Notes under the pieces: generated by a model
Database searches by the model: none
What the model saw: only the letters and a program-made list of their open reading frames with translations
What the model was told of the DNA's origin: nothing
Assembly (NCBI RefSeq): GCF_014192475.1
Contig: NZ_JACHXZ010000003.1
Location: forward strand, 124,001-188,000
Length of the DNA: 64,000 bases
Reading direction: 5' to 3'
From: Simiduia aestuariiviva
GTDB lineage: Bacteria > Pseudomonadota > Gammaproteobacteria > Pseudomonadales > Cellvibrionaceae
Made by a program: the position numbers and the translations under genes
Part shown: in pieces, positions 42,936-53,173 of the stretch
Numbering within the stretch: the first letter of the stretch is position 1
Layout of the letters: each line of letters starts with the position of its first letter

Positions 42936-45900
42936 ATGTTGTTATCCGACCTCTCCATTCGCCGGCCCGTGCTGGCTACAGTGTTTTCCCTTTTGCTAGT
43001 GGCCTTCGGACTAGTGGCCTTCGATCGTTTGCCACTGCGCGAATATCCGGATATTGATCCGCCCGTGGTGTCCATCGACACCCGCTACCCCGGGGCCAGC
43101 GCCACGGTGGTGGAAACCCGCATAACCAAGGTGATTGAAGATCGGATCTCCGGTGTGGAGGGTATCAAGTTTATCCAGTCTTCCAGCGAAGACGGTCGCT
43201 CTCGCGTAACGGTGGAGTTTGACGTCACGCGCGACATTGACGCCGCCGCAAACGATATCCGCGATCGGGTGTCCCGTGTGCGCGATAGCTTGCCAAGGGA
43301 GGCAGATGCACCCGACATTCAAAAAGTGGACGCCGACGATTCGCCCATTATCTGGCTAAATTTGGTGAGCACAAAAATGTCGCTGCCAGAGCTAACCGAT
43401 TACGCCGAACGCTATCTAGTGGATCGATTCAGCGTGCTACCCGGAGTCGCGCGGGTGCGCATTGGTGGCGCACAAAGCTACGCACTGCGCATATGGCTCA
43501 ATCGACAAGCATTGGCAGCCCAGAATCTCACCGTCGCCGATGTGGAAGCCGCACTGCGCTCCGAAAATGTGGAGTTGCCCGCCGGATCAATCGAATCCTT
43601 GGAGCGCCAATTTACCGTGCGCGTCGAACGCAGCTTTAGAACCGCCGATGATTTTAAAAAGCTGGTGCTGCGCCAAGGCGAAAGCGGATACCTAGTGCGC
43701 TTGGCCGATGTGGCGCGCGTTGAAATGGGCACGGTAGAAAGCCGCACGCTGTTTCGCGGCAACGGCGAACCCATGGTGGGCTTGGGTATATCCAAGCAAA
43801 GTACCGCCAACACCATCGATGTAGCGCGCAATGCCCGCGAGGCCATGGAACGTATCAATCCCACGTTGCCAGAGGGCATGGCCATTAAACCCAGTTACGA
43901 TTCTTCAGTATTTATTGAGGCGTCGATTAACGAAGTGTACAAGACCCTGTTCATCGCCATCGGGTTGGTAGTGTTGGTTATCTATTTGTTTTTAGGCAGC
44001 CTGCGCGCAATGTTGATACCGGCCATTACGGTACCCGTATCACTGATTGCCACCGCTATCATTTTGTTTGCCTTGGGCTTCACCATCAATCTACTCACGC
44101 TCTTGGCATTGGTGTTGGCCATCGGCTTGGTGGTAGACGACTCCATTGTGGTCCTGGAAAATATTCATCGGCGCATCGAGGAAAAACACGAACACCCCTT
44201 GTTGGCCGCCTTTAAAGGCACCCGTCAGGTGGGCTTTGCCGTTATCGCCACCACCCTGTTGCTGGTGGCGGTGTTCATTCCCATTACCTTTTTAGAAGGT
44301 GATTTAGGTCAACTGTTTACCGAGTTTGCCCTGACCCTGTCGGCGGCGGTGATTTTTTCCAGCTTTGTTGCGTTGACATTATCGCCGGTCATGGCCGCGC
44401 AGCTGTTAAAGAAAAACTCCACGCCATCGCCCCTAGTGCACGCCATGGATAGCGTGTTTACCCGCCTGCAACAGCGCTATCAAAAGCTGCTGGATGTCAG
44501 CCTGCGCAAACCCTGGATCGCGGGGTTAGCAGCCCTATTGCTCCTCATCTTCGCCGGCTGGTTGCACCAACAGATCCCCAATGAATATGTTCCAAAAGAA
44601 GATCGCGGTTCATTTTTTGTCATCGTCAGCGGGCCCGAGGGCGCCAGTTACGCGCACACGGTGGACTACATGAACGAAATTGAACAGCGCCTACAATTTC
44701 TCATCGAATCCGGTGAGGCACAGCGGGTATTGGTGCGCGCGCCGCGAAGCTTTGGCAACCTCACGGACTTCTCCGGCGGCGTGGTCATTCTTTCGCTCAG
44801 CGATTGGAGCGAGCGCCGCTCAGCCTGGGATATTATGGCAGAGCTGCGCGCGAAGCTCGGTGATTTACCCGGCGTGCGCGCTTTTCCTATCATGCGCCAA
44901 GGCATACGCGGCGGCACCAGTAAGCCCATACAGTTTGTGCTGGGCGGCGCCACCTACGAGGAATTGGCGGCTTGGCGCGATCAAATTAACACCCATTTGG
45001 CCGAACACAACCCCGGCCTGACGGACATTGATTGGGACTACAAAGAGACAAAACCCCAATACAAGGTGATCATCAACTACGATCGAGCCGCGGAGCTGGG
45101 CGTCACGGTCAACGCCATCGGCACGACGCTCGAAAGCCTTTTGGGGTCACGCCGCGTTACCACGTTTATTGACGATGGCGAAGAATACGATGTCATCATT
45201 GAAGGCGAGCGCGCCGATAAACGCAGCCCCACGGATTTGCAAAATATTTATGTGCGCTCCCAGCGCAGCCAACAGTTGATTCCGCTGGCCAACCTCGTGA
45301 GCCTCGAAGCCTTTGCGGACGCCGGCACGTTGAATCGCTATAACCGCATCCGCGCCATCACCCTCGAAGCCAATGTAAACGGCATCTCGCTGGGTGAAGC
45401 ACTCGCGTTTCTGGATCAATTGGTAGCCGACCAACTGCCGGAGTACGCGCAGATCGATTACAAAGGGGATTCACTCGACTATAAATCCAGCGGACAGTCC
45501 ATCGCCTTTATTTTCGCCTTGGGCTTGGTGGTTGTGTTCTTGGTATTGGCGGCTCAATTTGAAAGTTTTATCCACCCCATGATCATCATGTTGACCGTAC
45601 CTCTGGCCATGGCGGGCGGCCTGTTTGGGCTCTGGTCCACAGGCAACTCTCTCAACATTTACAGTCAAATCGCACTGCTAATGCTCATCGGTTTGGCCGC
45701 CAAAAACGGCATTCTAATTGTCGAGTTCGCCAACCAACTGCGCACCGCCGGTCGTGACATTGGCGGCGCGATTCGCGAGGCTGCGGCGATTCGTTTGCGA
45801 CCCATTATAATGACCAGCATTACAACGATGGCTGGCGCAGTACCCCTTATACTGTCATTTGGCGCGGGAGCAGAAACGCGCACTATGATCGGAGTCACAC

Positions 45901-46073
45901 TGTTTTATGGTGTGTTGGCAGCCACATTGTTTACCTTGTTTATTGTGCCCGCTGCCTATAATTTATTTGCACACCGCGCAGCCACACCCGGCGAGCGCGC
46001 CCACAAACTTGAGGCTGCGCTAGCGGGCGCAACGACATCTCATGAAGCCAAGGTGAATAAAACCCATGACTGA
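42936..46073 (+). CDS. RND family efflux permease (AcrB/MexF-like)
   Basis: A 1045-residue inner-membrane pump of the hydrophobe/amphiphile efflux class. It has 12 predicted helices in two halves with two large periplasmic loops. The proton-relay Asp pair is in GLVVDDSIVVLENIHRRIEE of helix 4. SIRRPVLATVFSLLLVAFG opens the protein, and GLAAKNGILIVEFANQLR marks the second half. It exports toxic amphiphiles or drugs; substrate range is not predictable. Its last 8 bases overlap the patatin gene. Confidence 0.96.
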   Translation: MLLSDLSIRRPVLATVFSLLLVAFGLVAFDRLPLREYPDIDPPVVSIDTRYPGASATVVETRITKVIEDRISGVEGIKFIQSSSEDGRSRVTVEFDVTRDIDAAANDIRDRVSRVRDSLPREADAPDIQKVDADDSPIIWLNLVSTKMSLPELTDYAERYLVDRFSVLPGVARVRIGGAQSYALRIWLNRQALAAQNLTVADVEAALRSENVELPAGSIESLERQFTVRVERSFRTADDFKKLVLRQGESGYLVRLADVARVEMGTVESRTLFRGNGEPMVGLGISKQSTANTIDVARNAREAMERINPTLPEGMAIKPSYDSSVFIEASINEVYKTLFIAIGLVVLVIYLFLGSLRAMLIPAITVPVSLIATAIILFALGFTINLLTLLALVLAIGLVVDDSIVVLENIHRRIEEKHEHPLLAAFKGTRQVGFAVIATTLLLVAVFIPITFLEGDLGQLFTEFALTLSAAVIFSSFVALTLSPVMAAQLLKKNSTPSPLVHAMDSVFTRLQQRYQKLLDVSLRKPWIAGLAALLLLIFAGWLHQQIPNEYVPKEDRGSFFVIVSGPEGASYAHTVDYMNEIEQRLQFLIESGEAQRVLVRAPRSFGNLTDFSGGVVILSLSDWSERRSAWDIMAELRAKLGDLPGVRAFPIMRQGIRGGTSKPIQFVLGGATYEELAAWRDQINTHLAEHNPGLTDIDWDYKETKPQYKVIINYDRAAELGVTVNAIGTTLESLLGSRRVTTFIDDGEEYDVIIEGERADKRSPTDLQNIYVRSQRSQQLIPLANLVSLEAFADAGTLNRYNRIRAITLEANVNGISLGEALAFLDQLVADQLPEYAQIDYKGDSLDYKSSGQSIAFIFALGLVVVFLVLAAQFESFIHPMIIMLTVPLAMAGGLFGLWSTGNSLNIYSQIALLMLIGLAAKNGILIVEFANQLRTAGRDIGGAIREAAAIRLRPIIMTSITTMAGAVPLILSFGAGAETRTMIGVTLFYGVLAATLFTLFIVPAAYNLFAHRAATPGERAHKLEAALAGATTSHEAKVNKTHD

Positions 46074-46968
46074 CAAGCAAAAAAAGTCCGTTTCACTGGT
46101 ATTGGGTAGCGGCGGTGCACGCGGCATGGCGCACATTGGGGTGATTAAATGGCTGGAGGAAAATAATTACAAGATTGTGTCCGTTAGTGGCGCCAGTATT
46201 GGCGCGTTGATAGGTGGCGTTTATGCCTGCGGAAAATTGCCGGACTTTGAGAAGTGGATTACCGCCCTCAATCGCATGGATATTGTACGGCTCATGGATT
46301 TTTCCTGGCAACGCAGTGGTCTGCTCAAAGGCGACAAAATTATTAACGCACTGATTGAAAAAGTGGGCAATCACGACATTGAAAATCTGGCGATTAAATT
46401 CACGGCAGTGGCGGCAAATTTGAAAACTGAAAAGGAGGTTTGGATTCAAAGTGGCCCCTTATTCGACGCCATTCGCGCATCCATTTCACTGCCGTTATTT
46501 TTTACCCCCTATACCTTAAATGGCAAAACCCTTGTGGACGGCGGCGTGCTCAATCCAGTGCCCATTGCACCCACCTTTGGGGATCATTCGGACATAACAT
46601 TGGCGGTCAACCTAGGCGGTGAACCAGAGCCGAGTCAGCCAAAAAAACCTGCCAAACAAGAGCAGGAGTCCAACCTTCTACACCCCAAAATTCAGCAATT
46701 TATTGATCACATTACCGACAATTGGCTACCGGGCGACAACCCCAACGATGATCGTCGAAGTGCCCACGATATCGCCGATCAGGCATTTGACGCCATGCAG
46801 GCCAGTATCGCGCGGCAAATGCTGGCCGCCTATCCACCGGATATCACCATAACGCTGCCGCGCAATGCCTGTGGCACTATGGATTTTGATCGGGCAAAAG
46901 AACTCATTGAACGGGGCTATGCACTGGCCGAGCAGACCATGGGGAAAAAAGAAGCCAATGAAAAATAA
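46066..46968 (+). CDS. Patatin-like phospholipase
   Basis: A 300-residue patatin-fold lipid acyl hydrolase of the RssA/YchK size class. It has the oxyanion loop GSGGARGMAH, the nucleophile GASIG (Ser44) and the catalytic DGG (Asp158). No signal peptide is visible, so it is probably cytoplasmic. It likely removes fatty acyl chains from phospholipids or lysophospholipids. It overlaps the RND pump gene by 8 bases and is probably translated by coupling, placing a lipid enzyme in a drug-efflux operon. Confidence 0.9.
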   Translation: MTDKQKKSVSLVLGSGGARGMAHIGVIKWLEENNYKIVSVSGASIGALIGGVYACGKLPDFEKWITALNRMDIVRLMDFSWQRSGLLKGDKIINALIEKVGNHDIENLAIKFTAVAANLKTEKEVWIQSGPLFDAIRASISLPLFFTPYTLNGKTLVDGGVLNPVPIAPTFGDHSDITLAVNLGGEPEPSQPKKPAKQEQESNLLHPKIQQFIDHITDNWLPGDNPNDDRRSAHDIADQAFDAMQASIARQMLAAYPPDITITLPRNACGTMDFDRAKELIERGYALAEQTMGKKEANEK

Positions 46969-46991
46969 TCCTTCACTGGCCTGTTATTGCA

Positions 46992-47603
46992 TCAATCCAT
47001 CGGAACAAATCCGGGCAAACTCGCCACGCGGCTAATCCAGCGCTGAATTGCGGGAAAGGAGGTGAGCTCAAAGCCGCCTTCATGGGCCACCGGGGTATAG
47101 CCGTAAAGTGCAATATCCGCCGTGGTGCACTGGCCTCCCACCAAGAAAGGCGTGCGGGATAACTGCTGCTCCATGACCTCCAATGCCTTGTAGCCACCGA
47201 CCTGTTTGGCCTCATATTCCGCGCGGCGCGACTCAGGTAGCCCCAAATATTTATTAATAAATCGCGCAACGGCAATAAACGGCTCGTGGCTATATTGCTC
47301 AAAAAACTGCCACTGCTGAACTTTGGCAAGGGCAAACGCATCGGTCGGCAACAGGGGCGTACCCGCTGCCAAAAAATTAATGATGGCGTTGGACTCCCAC
47401 AAAAATTGACCCGCTGGCAACGCCAAAAGCGGAATCTTTCCGTTGGGATTTTTTTGCAAAAAGTCAGGGGTTTTTGTGTCACCCGCCAATATATCGATAT
47501 CAACCCACTCGTGTTCTTTGGCAAGCAACGCAAGTACCAACTGCACTTTATAGCAATTGCCGGAACGGCGATCACCGTAGACCGTCAAGCGGGATGTTTC
47601 CAC
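46992..47603 (-). CDS. Glutathione S-transferase family protein
   Basis: A 203-residue GST. The thioredoxin-like N-terminal domain has RSGNCYKVQLVLALL, the cis-proline NPNGKIPLLAL and the ESNAI glutathione motif. The C-terminal helical domain ends with TTADIALYGYTPVAHEGG. It probably conjugates or reduces electrophiles with glutathione. The start is a GTG at 47603 with AAGGG upstream. It lies 9 bases after the barrel-protein gene in one unit. Confidence 0.93.
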   Translation of the reverse strand: METSRLTVYGDRRSGNCYKVQLVLALLAKEHEWVDIDILAGDTKTPDFLQKNPNGKIPLLALPAGQFLWESNAIINFLAAGTPLLPTDAFALAKVQQWQFFEQYSHEPFIAVARFINKYLGLPESRRAEYEAKQVGGYKALEVMEQQLSRTPFLVGGQCTTADIALYGYTPVAHEGGFELTSFPAIQRWISRVASLPGFVPMD

Positions 47604-47612
47604 GGCGAGCCC

Positions 47613-48140
47613 TTAAAACTTACCGATCAATGACACACCGATTTGCGTGATATCTTTGTCGACATAAGTGTATTCGGCCTCAAGTAACAGCGTGCCAAAA
47701 TCATACCCGCCGCCAATGCCGCCGCCGAAGCCCGTTTTATTGGTTGAATCATTGCCCACGCTGATTCGCTTCCACAATAGACCGCCCCGCACCTTCACAT
47801 AAAGCGCGCCGGGCGAGCGATAGACGCCATAAAGGCCGGCTGTATCCAAGGTGTAATCGGTGTTGAGGTCGAGCAAATTAACATCCGCTTGACTCCGGTT
47901 GAGCTCGACTTCAACGCCCAAACCATTGGCGTAATGCTCGGCCATTAAGACTCCCAAACCACCCGCATTTTCGGTGGCCTCGGGCGCGAGATCGGTGTAG
48001 ATACCTTTGATACCTAAGTAGATTCCCGCTTTATTCGTGGCACTTTTACTGGCTTTTTGATCGGCCATTGCCAGCGTCGAAAGGCCGGCTAAGCACATTA
48101 CCGAGAACATCAGGTGCAGTGTGCGCGTTATATTTTGCAT
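47613..48140 (-). CDS. Small outer-membrane beta-barrel protein
   Basis: A 175-residue protein with a signal peptide (MQNITRTLHLMFSVMCLAGL, cleavage near AMA-D). Its strands alternate aromatic and small residues (GIYLGIKGIYTDL, LYVKVRGGLLW, GGGYDFGTLLLEAEYTY), and the C-terminus ends in phenylalanine (IGKF). The features fit an eight-stranded OmpA/OmpW-like barrel. Function is unknown. The GST gene follows closely on the same strand. Confidence 0.8.
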   Translation of the reverse strand: MQNITRTLHLMFSVMCLAGLSTLAMADQKASKSATNKAGIYLGIKGIYTDLAPEATENAGGLGVLMAEHYANGLGVEVELNRSQADVNLLDLNTDYTLDTAGLYGVYRSPGALYVKVRGGLLWKRISVGNDSTNKTGFGGGIGGGYDFGTLLLEAEYTYVDKDITQIGVSLIGKF

Positions 48141-48183
48141 GAGTTAATCTTCCTTATTGGGGTCAAAAGCGCCAAATAAATGG

Positions 48184-49233
48184 TTAGGGCGCCGGCACAG
48201 TATAGCGTTTATGAATGGCCTCAATCTCCGCCAGCAATACTTCGCTCAAGGTTATGTCAGCACTATCAATGTTTTCTTTCAATTGTTCGAGGCTGGTGGC
48301 CCCAATGATATTACTACCCAAAAACACCTGTTGGTTGACGAACGCCAAGGCCATTTGCGTCAAACTCATCCCATGTTGCTGGGCGAGGTTCGCGTAGGCT
48401 TCAGTTGCCGCGCGGGCCTCGGCATTGTCGTAGCGCACAAAGCGATCAAACAGTGTCAGTCTGGCACCGGCGGGCTTAGCGCCCCGCAAATACTTGCCGG
48501 TAAGCATCCCAAAGGCGAGTGGAGAATAGGCCAATAAGTCCACCTGTTCGCGCAGGGCCATTTCGGCCAAGCCCACTTCAAAACTGCGATTGAGCAAATT
48601 GTAGGGGTTCTGAATGGACGCGATGCGCGGCAGGTCGTGCTCGCGCGCCAAACGCAAATATTCCATGACGCCCCACGGGGTTTCATTGGAAATACCAATA
48701 TGGCGCACCATGCCCCAGTCGACCAATTCTTGCAGTGCCGTCAAAGTGTCTTCAATGGCTACCCCGTCATCTTCGCGATGCTGGTAGCCCAGCTGGCCAA
48801 AAAAATTTGTGCGCCGCTCCGGCCAATGTACCTGATAGAGATCGATGTAGTCGGTCTGCAAGCGTTCCAGTGAATCTTCCACGGCCCGACGGATGTGATC
48901 GCCAGACAGGCGTGGCCCCTGTCGAATATGGCCCACACCGGAATTGGCATCACCGCGACCCGCCACTTTAGTGGCGAGCACTATGTCTTTGCGCTTGCCA
49001 GTGGCCGCCAGCCAATGACCCACGATGGTTTCCGTGCTGCCCTGCGTATCGGCCTTAGGTGGCACGGGATAGAGTTCAGCCGTATCAAAAAAATTTATGC
49101 CTCGACTCACGGCGTAATCCATTTGAGCGAAGGCATCGTCTTGAGAGTTTTGTTCGCCATAGGTCATAGTGCCCAGGCAAATATGACTGACCGATAAATC
49201 GGAGCGACCCAATGTTTTGTAGCGCATAGTCAC
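48184..49233 (-). CDS. Aldo/keto reductase (Tas-like)
   Basis: A 349-residue AKR-fold NADPH oxidoreductase. It has catalytic Asp and Tyr in FFDTAELYPVPP, Lys in LATKVAGRG and His in LYQVHWPE, plus the PKADTQGSTETIVGHWL segment typical of the Tas protein. E. coli Tas suppresses a tyrosine auxotrophy by an unclear route; the natural substrate is unknown. The start is a GTG at 49233 with GGAG 10 bases upstream, or the ATG at 49227. The downstream barrel and GST genes share its direction. Confidence 0.92.
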   Translation of the reverse strand: MTMRYKTLGRSDLSVSHICLGTMTYGEQNSQDDAFAQMDYAVSRGINFFDTAELYPVPPKADTQGSTETIVGHWLAATGKRKDIVLATKVAGRGDANSGVGHIRQGPRLSGDHIRRAVEDSLERLQTDYIDLYQVHWPERRTNFFGQLGYQHREDDGVAIEDTLTALQELVDWGMVRHIGISNETPWGVMEYLRLAREHDLPRIASIQNPYNLLNRSFEVGLAEMALREQVDLLAYSPLAFGMLTGKYLRGAKPAGARLTLFDRFVRYDNAEARAATEAYANLAQQHGMSLTQMALAFVNQQVFLGSNIIGATSLEQLKENIDSADITLSEVLLAEIEAIHKRYTVPAP

Positions 49234-49268
49234 GGCTTATACACTCCTGTGCCGGAAATTTTTATTTA

Positions 49269-50150
49269 TCATTTGCATGCAATCCACTGCCACGACGACA
49301 GCGATTCTGGCCTTGGCAGGCACTGTTGTGCCCGCCCCTCTTTTTCAAGCTTGACCAAATGTGCCCACAGCGAATAGATGGCCCACGTGTGCAGCGACGC
49401 GTCCACATCGTCATAGGCCAATGCAGTCAAGGCGGCCATGGTTTGCGGTTCGCGCTGACGCAGCAACGCCTGCCAAACCTTTTCTTCCCGCCCGAGTCGG
49501 TGTTTAACCAACTCACTGAGGTAGGCGGGTACGTCACCCAATAAATGACCATGGCCCGGTGCCAACGCCTGCAAGGGCAGACGCGCCAACTGTTCAACGC
49601 TGCGAATATAGGCTTGCATATCGCCGCTGGGTGGGATGATCACCACCGTAGAGCCTTGCATGACGTGATCACCGGTAAACAACACACGGGAATTTTCGTG
49701 TAAAAAACAAAAGTGGTTGCCCACGTGGCCCGGCGTATGGATCGCCGTCAGTGTGAACTCATCGGTCGCGAGTTGGTGGCCATCAGTAAGCGCCACGTCG
49801 GGGCACATGCTGTCATCTTGGTGACCGTCCTGCGGGCCGATAGCGCCGAGCAACCGAGCGCCGGTGCGTGCCGCCAGCACGCGGGCCGCCGGTGAGTGAT
49901 CACGGTGCGTGTGCGTCACTAAGACCCAGCCGATATCGCCAAGCGCACACAGGCGCGCCAGATGGTGTTCGTCTAATGGGCCGGGATCAATAACCGCCAA
50001 GCGGCGCTCACCGACTATGTAAGTATTGGTGCCGGGCCCTGTCATCATGCCGGGGTTATTGCATACGAGGCGGCGCACACCGGGGGCCACGGACACCGCC
50101 GTGTCATGGGAGAGTGGAAATTCAATAAGCTGTTGCGGCAAAGCGGCCAT
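49269..50150 (-). CDS. MBL-fold metallo-hydrolase (LACTB2-like)
   Basis: A 293-residue metallo-beta-lactamase-fold hydrolase. The dinuclear metal motif is THTHRDHSP, with further ligands in HTPGHVGNH, TGDHVM and APGHGHLL. The extra C-terminal winged-helix-like segment is typical of the LACTB2/glyoxalase-II-like group, some of which are nucleases and others thioesterases. The substrate is undecided. It is monocistronic between the AKR gene and the fabV terminator. Confidence 0.9.
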   Translation of the reverse strand: MAALPQQLIEFPLSHDTAVSVAPGVRRLVCNNPGMMTGPGTNTYIVGERRLAVIDPGPLDEHHLARLCALGDIGWVLVTHTHRDHSPAARVLAARTGARLLGAIGPQDGHQDDSMCPDVALTDGHQLATDEFTLTAIHTPGHVGNHFCFLHENSRVLFTGDHVMQGSTVVIIPPSGDMQAYIRSVEQLARLPLQALAPGHGHLLGDVPAYLSELVKHRLGREEKVWQALLRQREPQTMAALTALAYDDVDASLHTWAIYSLWAHLVKLEKEGRAQQCLPRPESLSSWQWIACK

Positions 50151-50225
50151 GGACTCGTTAATTCCTTTTTAACAGGGGCCCAGTTTACGCGCTGATGGGC
50201 AGCTTCTAAAGTAAAAATAGACCCA

Positions 50226-50251
50226 CAAAAAAGGCGACCCAGGGCCGCCTT
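50226..50251 (-). terminator. Intrinsic terminator of fabV
   Basis: On the minus strand, stem AAGGCG with inner CCC/GGG pairing and CGCCTT is followed by TTTT, 34 bases past the fabV stop. Confidence 0.8.
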
Positions 50252-50284
50252 GTCTGCTAACAATCGGTGCATCACCGAACGCCG

Positions 50285-51475
50285 TTAGTCCACGAAGGGC
50301 GCTGGCACCATGGGGTCGGTTTCAGCGTCATAGTCTACGCCCTTCAACCCAAACCCAAACAGCTTGAGGAAGTCGTCGTTATAGCCCTTGTAGTCGGTAA
50401 TATCGAACAAGTTTTCTTCAGTGACCTGGGGCCAGAGCGCTTCAATTTTCGCCTGTGTTTCGGGCGTTAACTCGAGATTGTCCATGCGCAACCGATTGCT
50501 GTCATCCAGGCGCGGCTGGTCGGTATACAAGCCCTCCGTGAACAAGCGATACAGCTGCTCTATGCAACCCTCGTGGGTCCCCTCTTCCTTCATGACCTTG
50601 TACACCAATGAAATGTACAGCGGCATAATCGGAATAGCCGAAGAAGATTGCGTTACCAGTGCTTTCAACACCGAGACATTGGCTTGGCCCTGCTTAGCTG
50701 CCAAGCGCTCATTGATTGCGCGCGAGGCGCGGTCCAGATCTTCTTTGGCCTTGCCGATAGTGGCGTGACCGTAGATGGGCCAGGTAAGTTTTTCACCCAG
50801 ATAGGTGTAGGCCACAGTGCGGCAATTATCGGCCAGCAGATCCGCCTGCTGCAGGGCATCGATCCAGAGTTCCCAGTCTTCGCCACCCATAACCTTAACG
50901 GTGTTGGCAATCTCTTCTTCATTCGCCGGTTCAACGGTAATGTCAGAAATTTTCAAGGTATCGGTATTGAGATTCTTGGCGGTATAACCTTCACCAATGG
51001 GCTTCAATACGGAGGAATGCATGATGCCGGTCTTGGGGTCTGTGCGACGTGGCGAGGCCAAGGAGTAAACCACCAAGTCCACCTTACCGAGGTGCTGTTT
51101 CACCAAAGCCAAGGTTTTATCTTTGATTTCATCGCTGAAGGCATCGCCATTCACGCTGGCCGCAAACAGGCCTTCGGCCTCGGCGGCGGCGTGAAATGCT
51201 GCGGTATTGTAGTAGCCCGCAGAGCCAGTTTTGCGATCGGTTGGCGCTTTTTCAAAGGCCACACCAACGGTTTTTGCCTGGCTGCCAAAAGCCGCAGTAA
51301 TGCGTGATGCCAAGCCGTAACCGGTAGAACAGCCGATGACCAATACGTTTTTAGGTCCGCCAGCAATGGGACCCTTCGCTTTAATAAAGTCAATCTGTTC
51401 GCGCACGTGAGCGGCGCAACCTTGTGGGTGAGCATTGGTACAAATAAATCCGCGTACCTTGGGTTTAATGATCAT
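50285..51475 (-). CDS. fabV: Trans-2-enoyl-CoA/enoyl-ACP reductase FabV
   Basis: A 396-residue FabV-type enoyl reductase. It starts MIIKPKVRGFICTNAHP, has the nucleotide motif VIGCSTGYGLASR, the active-site tyrosine and lysine in a Y-x8-K spacing (YGHATIGKAK), and ends DITDYKGYNDDFLKLFGFG. It reduces the enoyl group with NADH in the last step of fatty acid elongation and is known to confer triclosan tolerance relative to FabI. The ATG at 51475 has AGGA upstream. It is monocistronic with a terminator. Confidence 0.97.
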   Translation of the reverse strand: MIIKPKVRGFICTNAHPQGCAAHVREQIDFIKAKGPIAGGPKNVLVIGCSTGYGLASRITAAFGSQAKTVGVAFEKAPTDRKTGSAGYYNTAAFHAAAEAEGLFAASVNGDAFSDEIKDKTLALVKQHLGKVDLVVYSLASPRRTDPKTGIMHSSVLKPIGEGYTAKNLNTDTLKISDITVEPANEEEIANTVKVMGGEDWELWIDALQQADLLADNCRTVAYTYLGEKLTWPIYGHATIGKAKEDLDRASRAINERLAAKQGQANVSVLKALVTQSSSAIPIMPLYISLVYKVMKEEGTHEGCIEQLYRLFTEGLYTDQPRLDDSNRLRMDNLELTPETQAKIEALWPQVTEENLFDITDYKGYNDDFLKLFGFGLKGVDYDAETDPMVPAPFVD

Positions 51476-51739
51476 GGCGTTTTTCCTGTCTAGCCTAAAT
51501 AGCAGTGAGCATAGTTGGCAGTGAATACAGCAGCCCTAACAACAGAGCACAAATTCAGCGGGCTATTATAATGACCAACCAGCCATAAAACATGGTTTTT
51601 TCCACAATGCGCGCATCGAACAAAAAATGCACAATAGCCGCTGCGCGTTGAGGCAGGGCCACGGGTACTCGTCAAAACACTAGATAAGCTGCTGGCCGAC
51701 CCCGAACAATAACATCACTCGACAACACAGGACTCACCC

Positions 51740-53044
51740 ATGTTGAAAACGACCATAACCGCTGCACTGCTCTATATGGCAGCCACCAGTGCCGCTCTGG
51801 CCGACACATTGATTCACGCCGGGCAATTGATCGACACCCTGCAGGGCAAAGTGCTCAAGCAGCAGACCGTGCGCATCCACGATGGCGAAATTGCCGGTAT
51901 TACCGCGGGCTTCGAGGCACCAGAGGCAGGCGATGAGGTCATCGATTTGTCTGAACACACCGTGATGCCAGGCCTGATGGATATGCACACCCATCTCGAC
52001 CATGAAATGAATCCCAAGGCTTACTCCGAGGGATTCCAACTCAATGCTGCCGACTACGCCTACCGCTCAGTGGGCTATGCCCATAAAACCTTGTTGGCAG
52101 GCTTTACCACCGTGCGCAATCTGGGTGACAACTTTTTAGTGACCGTGTCATTGCGCAATGCCGTGAATCAGGGACTGTTGCCCGGCCCGCGCGTTTACAC
52201 CGCCGGTAAATCTATTGCCACCACTGGCGGTCACGCCGATCCCACCAATGGTCACAGCCAGCACTTGATGGGGCACCCGGGTCCTAAAGAAGGGGTTATC
52301 AATGGCATTGCCGATGCCCGAGAAGCGGTGCGCCAACGCTACAAAGAAGGTTCAGATCTCATCAAAATCACCGCCACGGGTGGCGTATTGAGCATGGCTA
52401 AAAATGGCCAGAACCCACAATTTTTCGCAGATGAAATTGAGGCTATCGTAAAAACGGCGAAGGACTACGGTATGACTGTGGCCGTACACGCGCACGGGGT
52501 AGAAGGCATGCAACGGGCGATACGCGCCGGCGTCGACTCCATTGAGCACGGCACTTATATGGATAAGGAAACCTTCAAGTTGATGAAAAAGCATGACACT
52601 TGGTTTGTGCCCACCATCAGCGCAGGCAAATTTGTGGCGGAAAAAGCGGCCATCGACGGTTACTTTCCCGCGCTAGTGGCACCTAAAGCCGCCGCCATTG
52701 GGCCCTTGATTCAAGGCACTTTTGCGCGCGCCTACAAAAGCGGCGTCAACATCGCGTTCGGCACAGATGCCGGTGTTTTCCCCCACGGTGACAACGCCAG
52801 AGAATTTGAGTTTATGGTAGAGGCCGGCATGCCACCCATGGCCGCCATTCAGTCAGCCACGGTATCGGCGGCTAAGTTGCTCGGTATTGAGTCTCAAACT
52901 GGCGCCATTAGTGCTGGCATGTGGGCCGATATCATCGCCGTCAAAGGCGATCCACTCGCGGATATTCGCCTGCTACAGCAGGTGGATTTCGTGATGAAAG
53001 ACGGTCGGATTTACAAGCGCGATGGGCGCGCTGTCATCCAATAG
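51740..53044 (+). CDS. Secreted metal-dependent amidohydrolase
   Basis: A 434-residue amidohydrolase with a signal peptide ([21 protein letters not shown]), hence periplasmic. Metal and catalytic positions are visible: HxH in MDMHTHLD, the carboxylated lysine in LIKITATGG, histidines in AVHAHG and SIEHGT, and the Asp in FGTDAG. It belongs to the imidazolonepropionase-like/Xaa-Pro dipeptidase (Sgx9260-type) group, which hydrolyses N-acyl amino acids or dipeptides. It is monocistronic with a strong terminator. Confidence 0.92.
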   Translation: MLKTTITAALLYMAATSAALADTLIHAGQLIDTLQGKVLKQQTVRIHDGEIAGITAGFEAPEAGDEVIDLSEHTVMPGLMDMHTHLDHEMNPKAYSEGFQLNAADYAYRSVGYAHKTLLAGFTTVRNLGDNFLVTVSLRNAVNQGLLPGPRVYTAGKSIATTGGHADPTNGHSQHLMGHPGPKEGVINGIADAREAVRQRYKEGSDLIKITATGGVLSMAKNGQNPQFFADEIEAIVKTAKDYGMTVAVHAHGVEGMQRAIRAGVDSIEHGTYMDKETFKLMKKHDTWFVPTISAGKFVAEKAAIDGYFPALVAPKAAAIGPLIQGTFARAYKSGVNIAFGTDAGVFPHGDNAREFEFMVEAGMPPMAAIQSATVSAAKLLGIESQTGAISAGMWADIIAVKGDPLADIRLLQQVDFVMKDGRIYKRDGRAVIQ

Positions 53045-53091
53045 GCAGCGTCTAGATATCGCATTTCACGGCAATTTATCGCACACTGCAG

Positions 53092-53120
53092 GCCCGGCTT
53101 TCGCCGGGCTTATTTTTTTT
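53092..53120 (+). terminator. Intrinsic terminator of the amidohydrolase gene
   Basis: Stem GCCCGGC-TTTC-GCCGGGC followed by TTATTTTTTTT, 47 bases past the stop. Confidence 0.93.
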
Positions 53121-53173
53121 AAGGCTGCACTGGATCTCTTGGACCAGGACCAATCGCTGTACGACGGATTGCC

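Noticed and set aside
46973-47575. A 200-residue frame overlapping the GST gene on the same strand
   Set aside because: The 46992-47603 frame carries all GST motifs; the other frame has none.
50648-51307. A 219-residue open frame opposite fabV
   Set aside because: FabV is unambiguous on the other strand; the antisense frame shows no family motif and is a shadow of fabV codon use.
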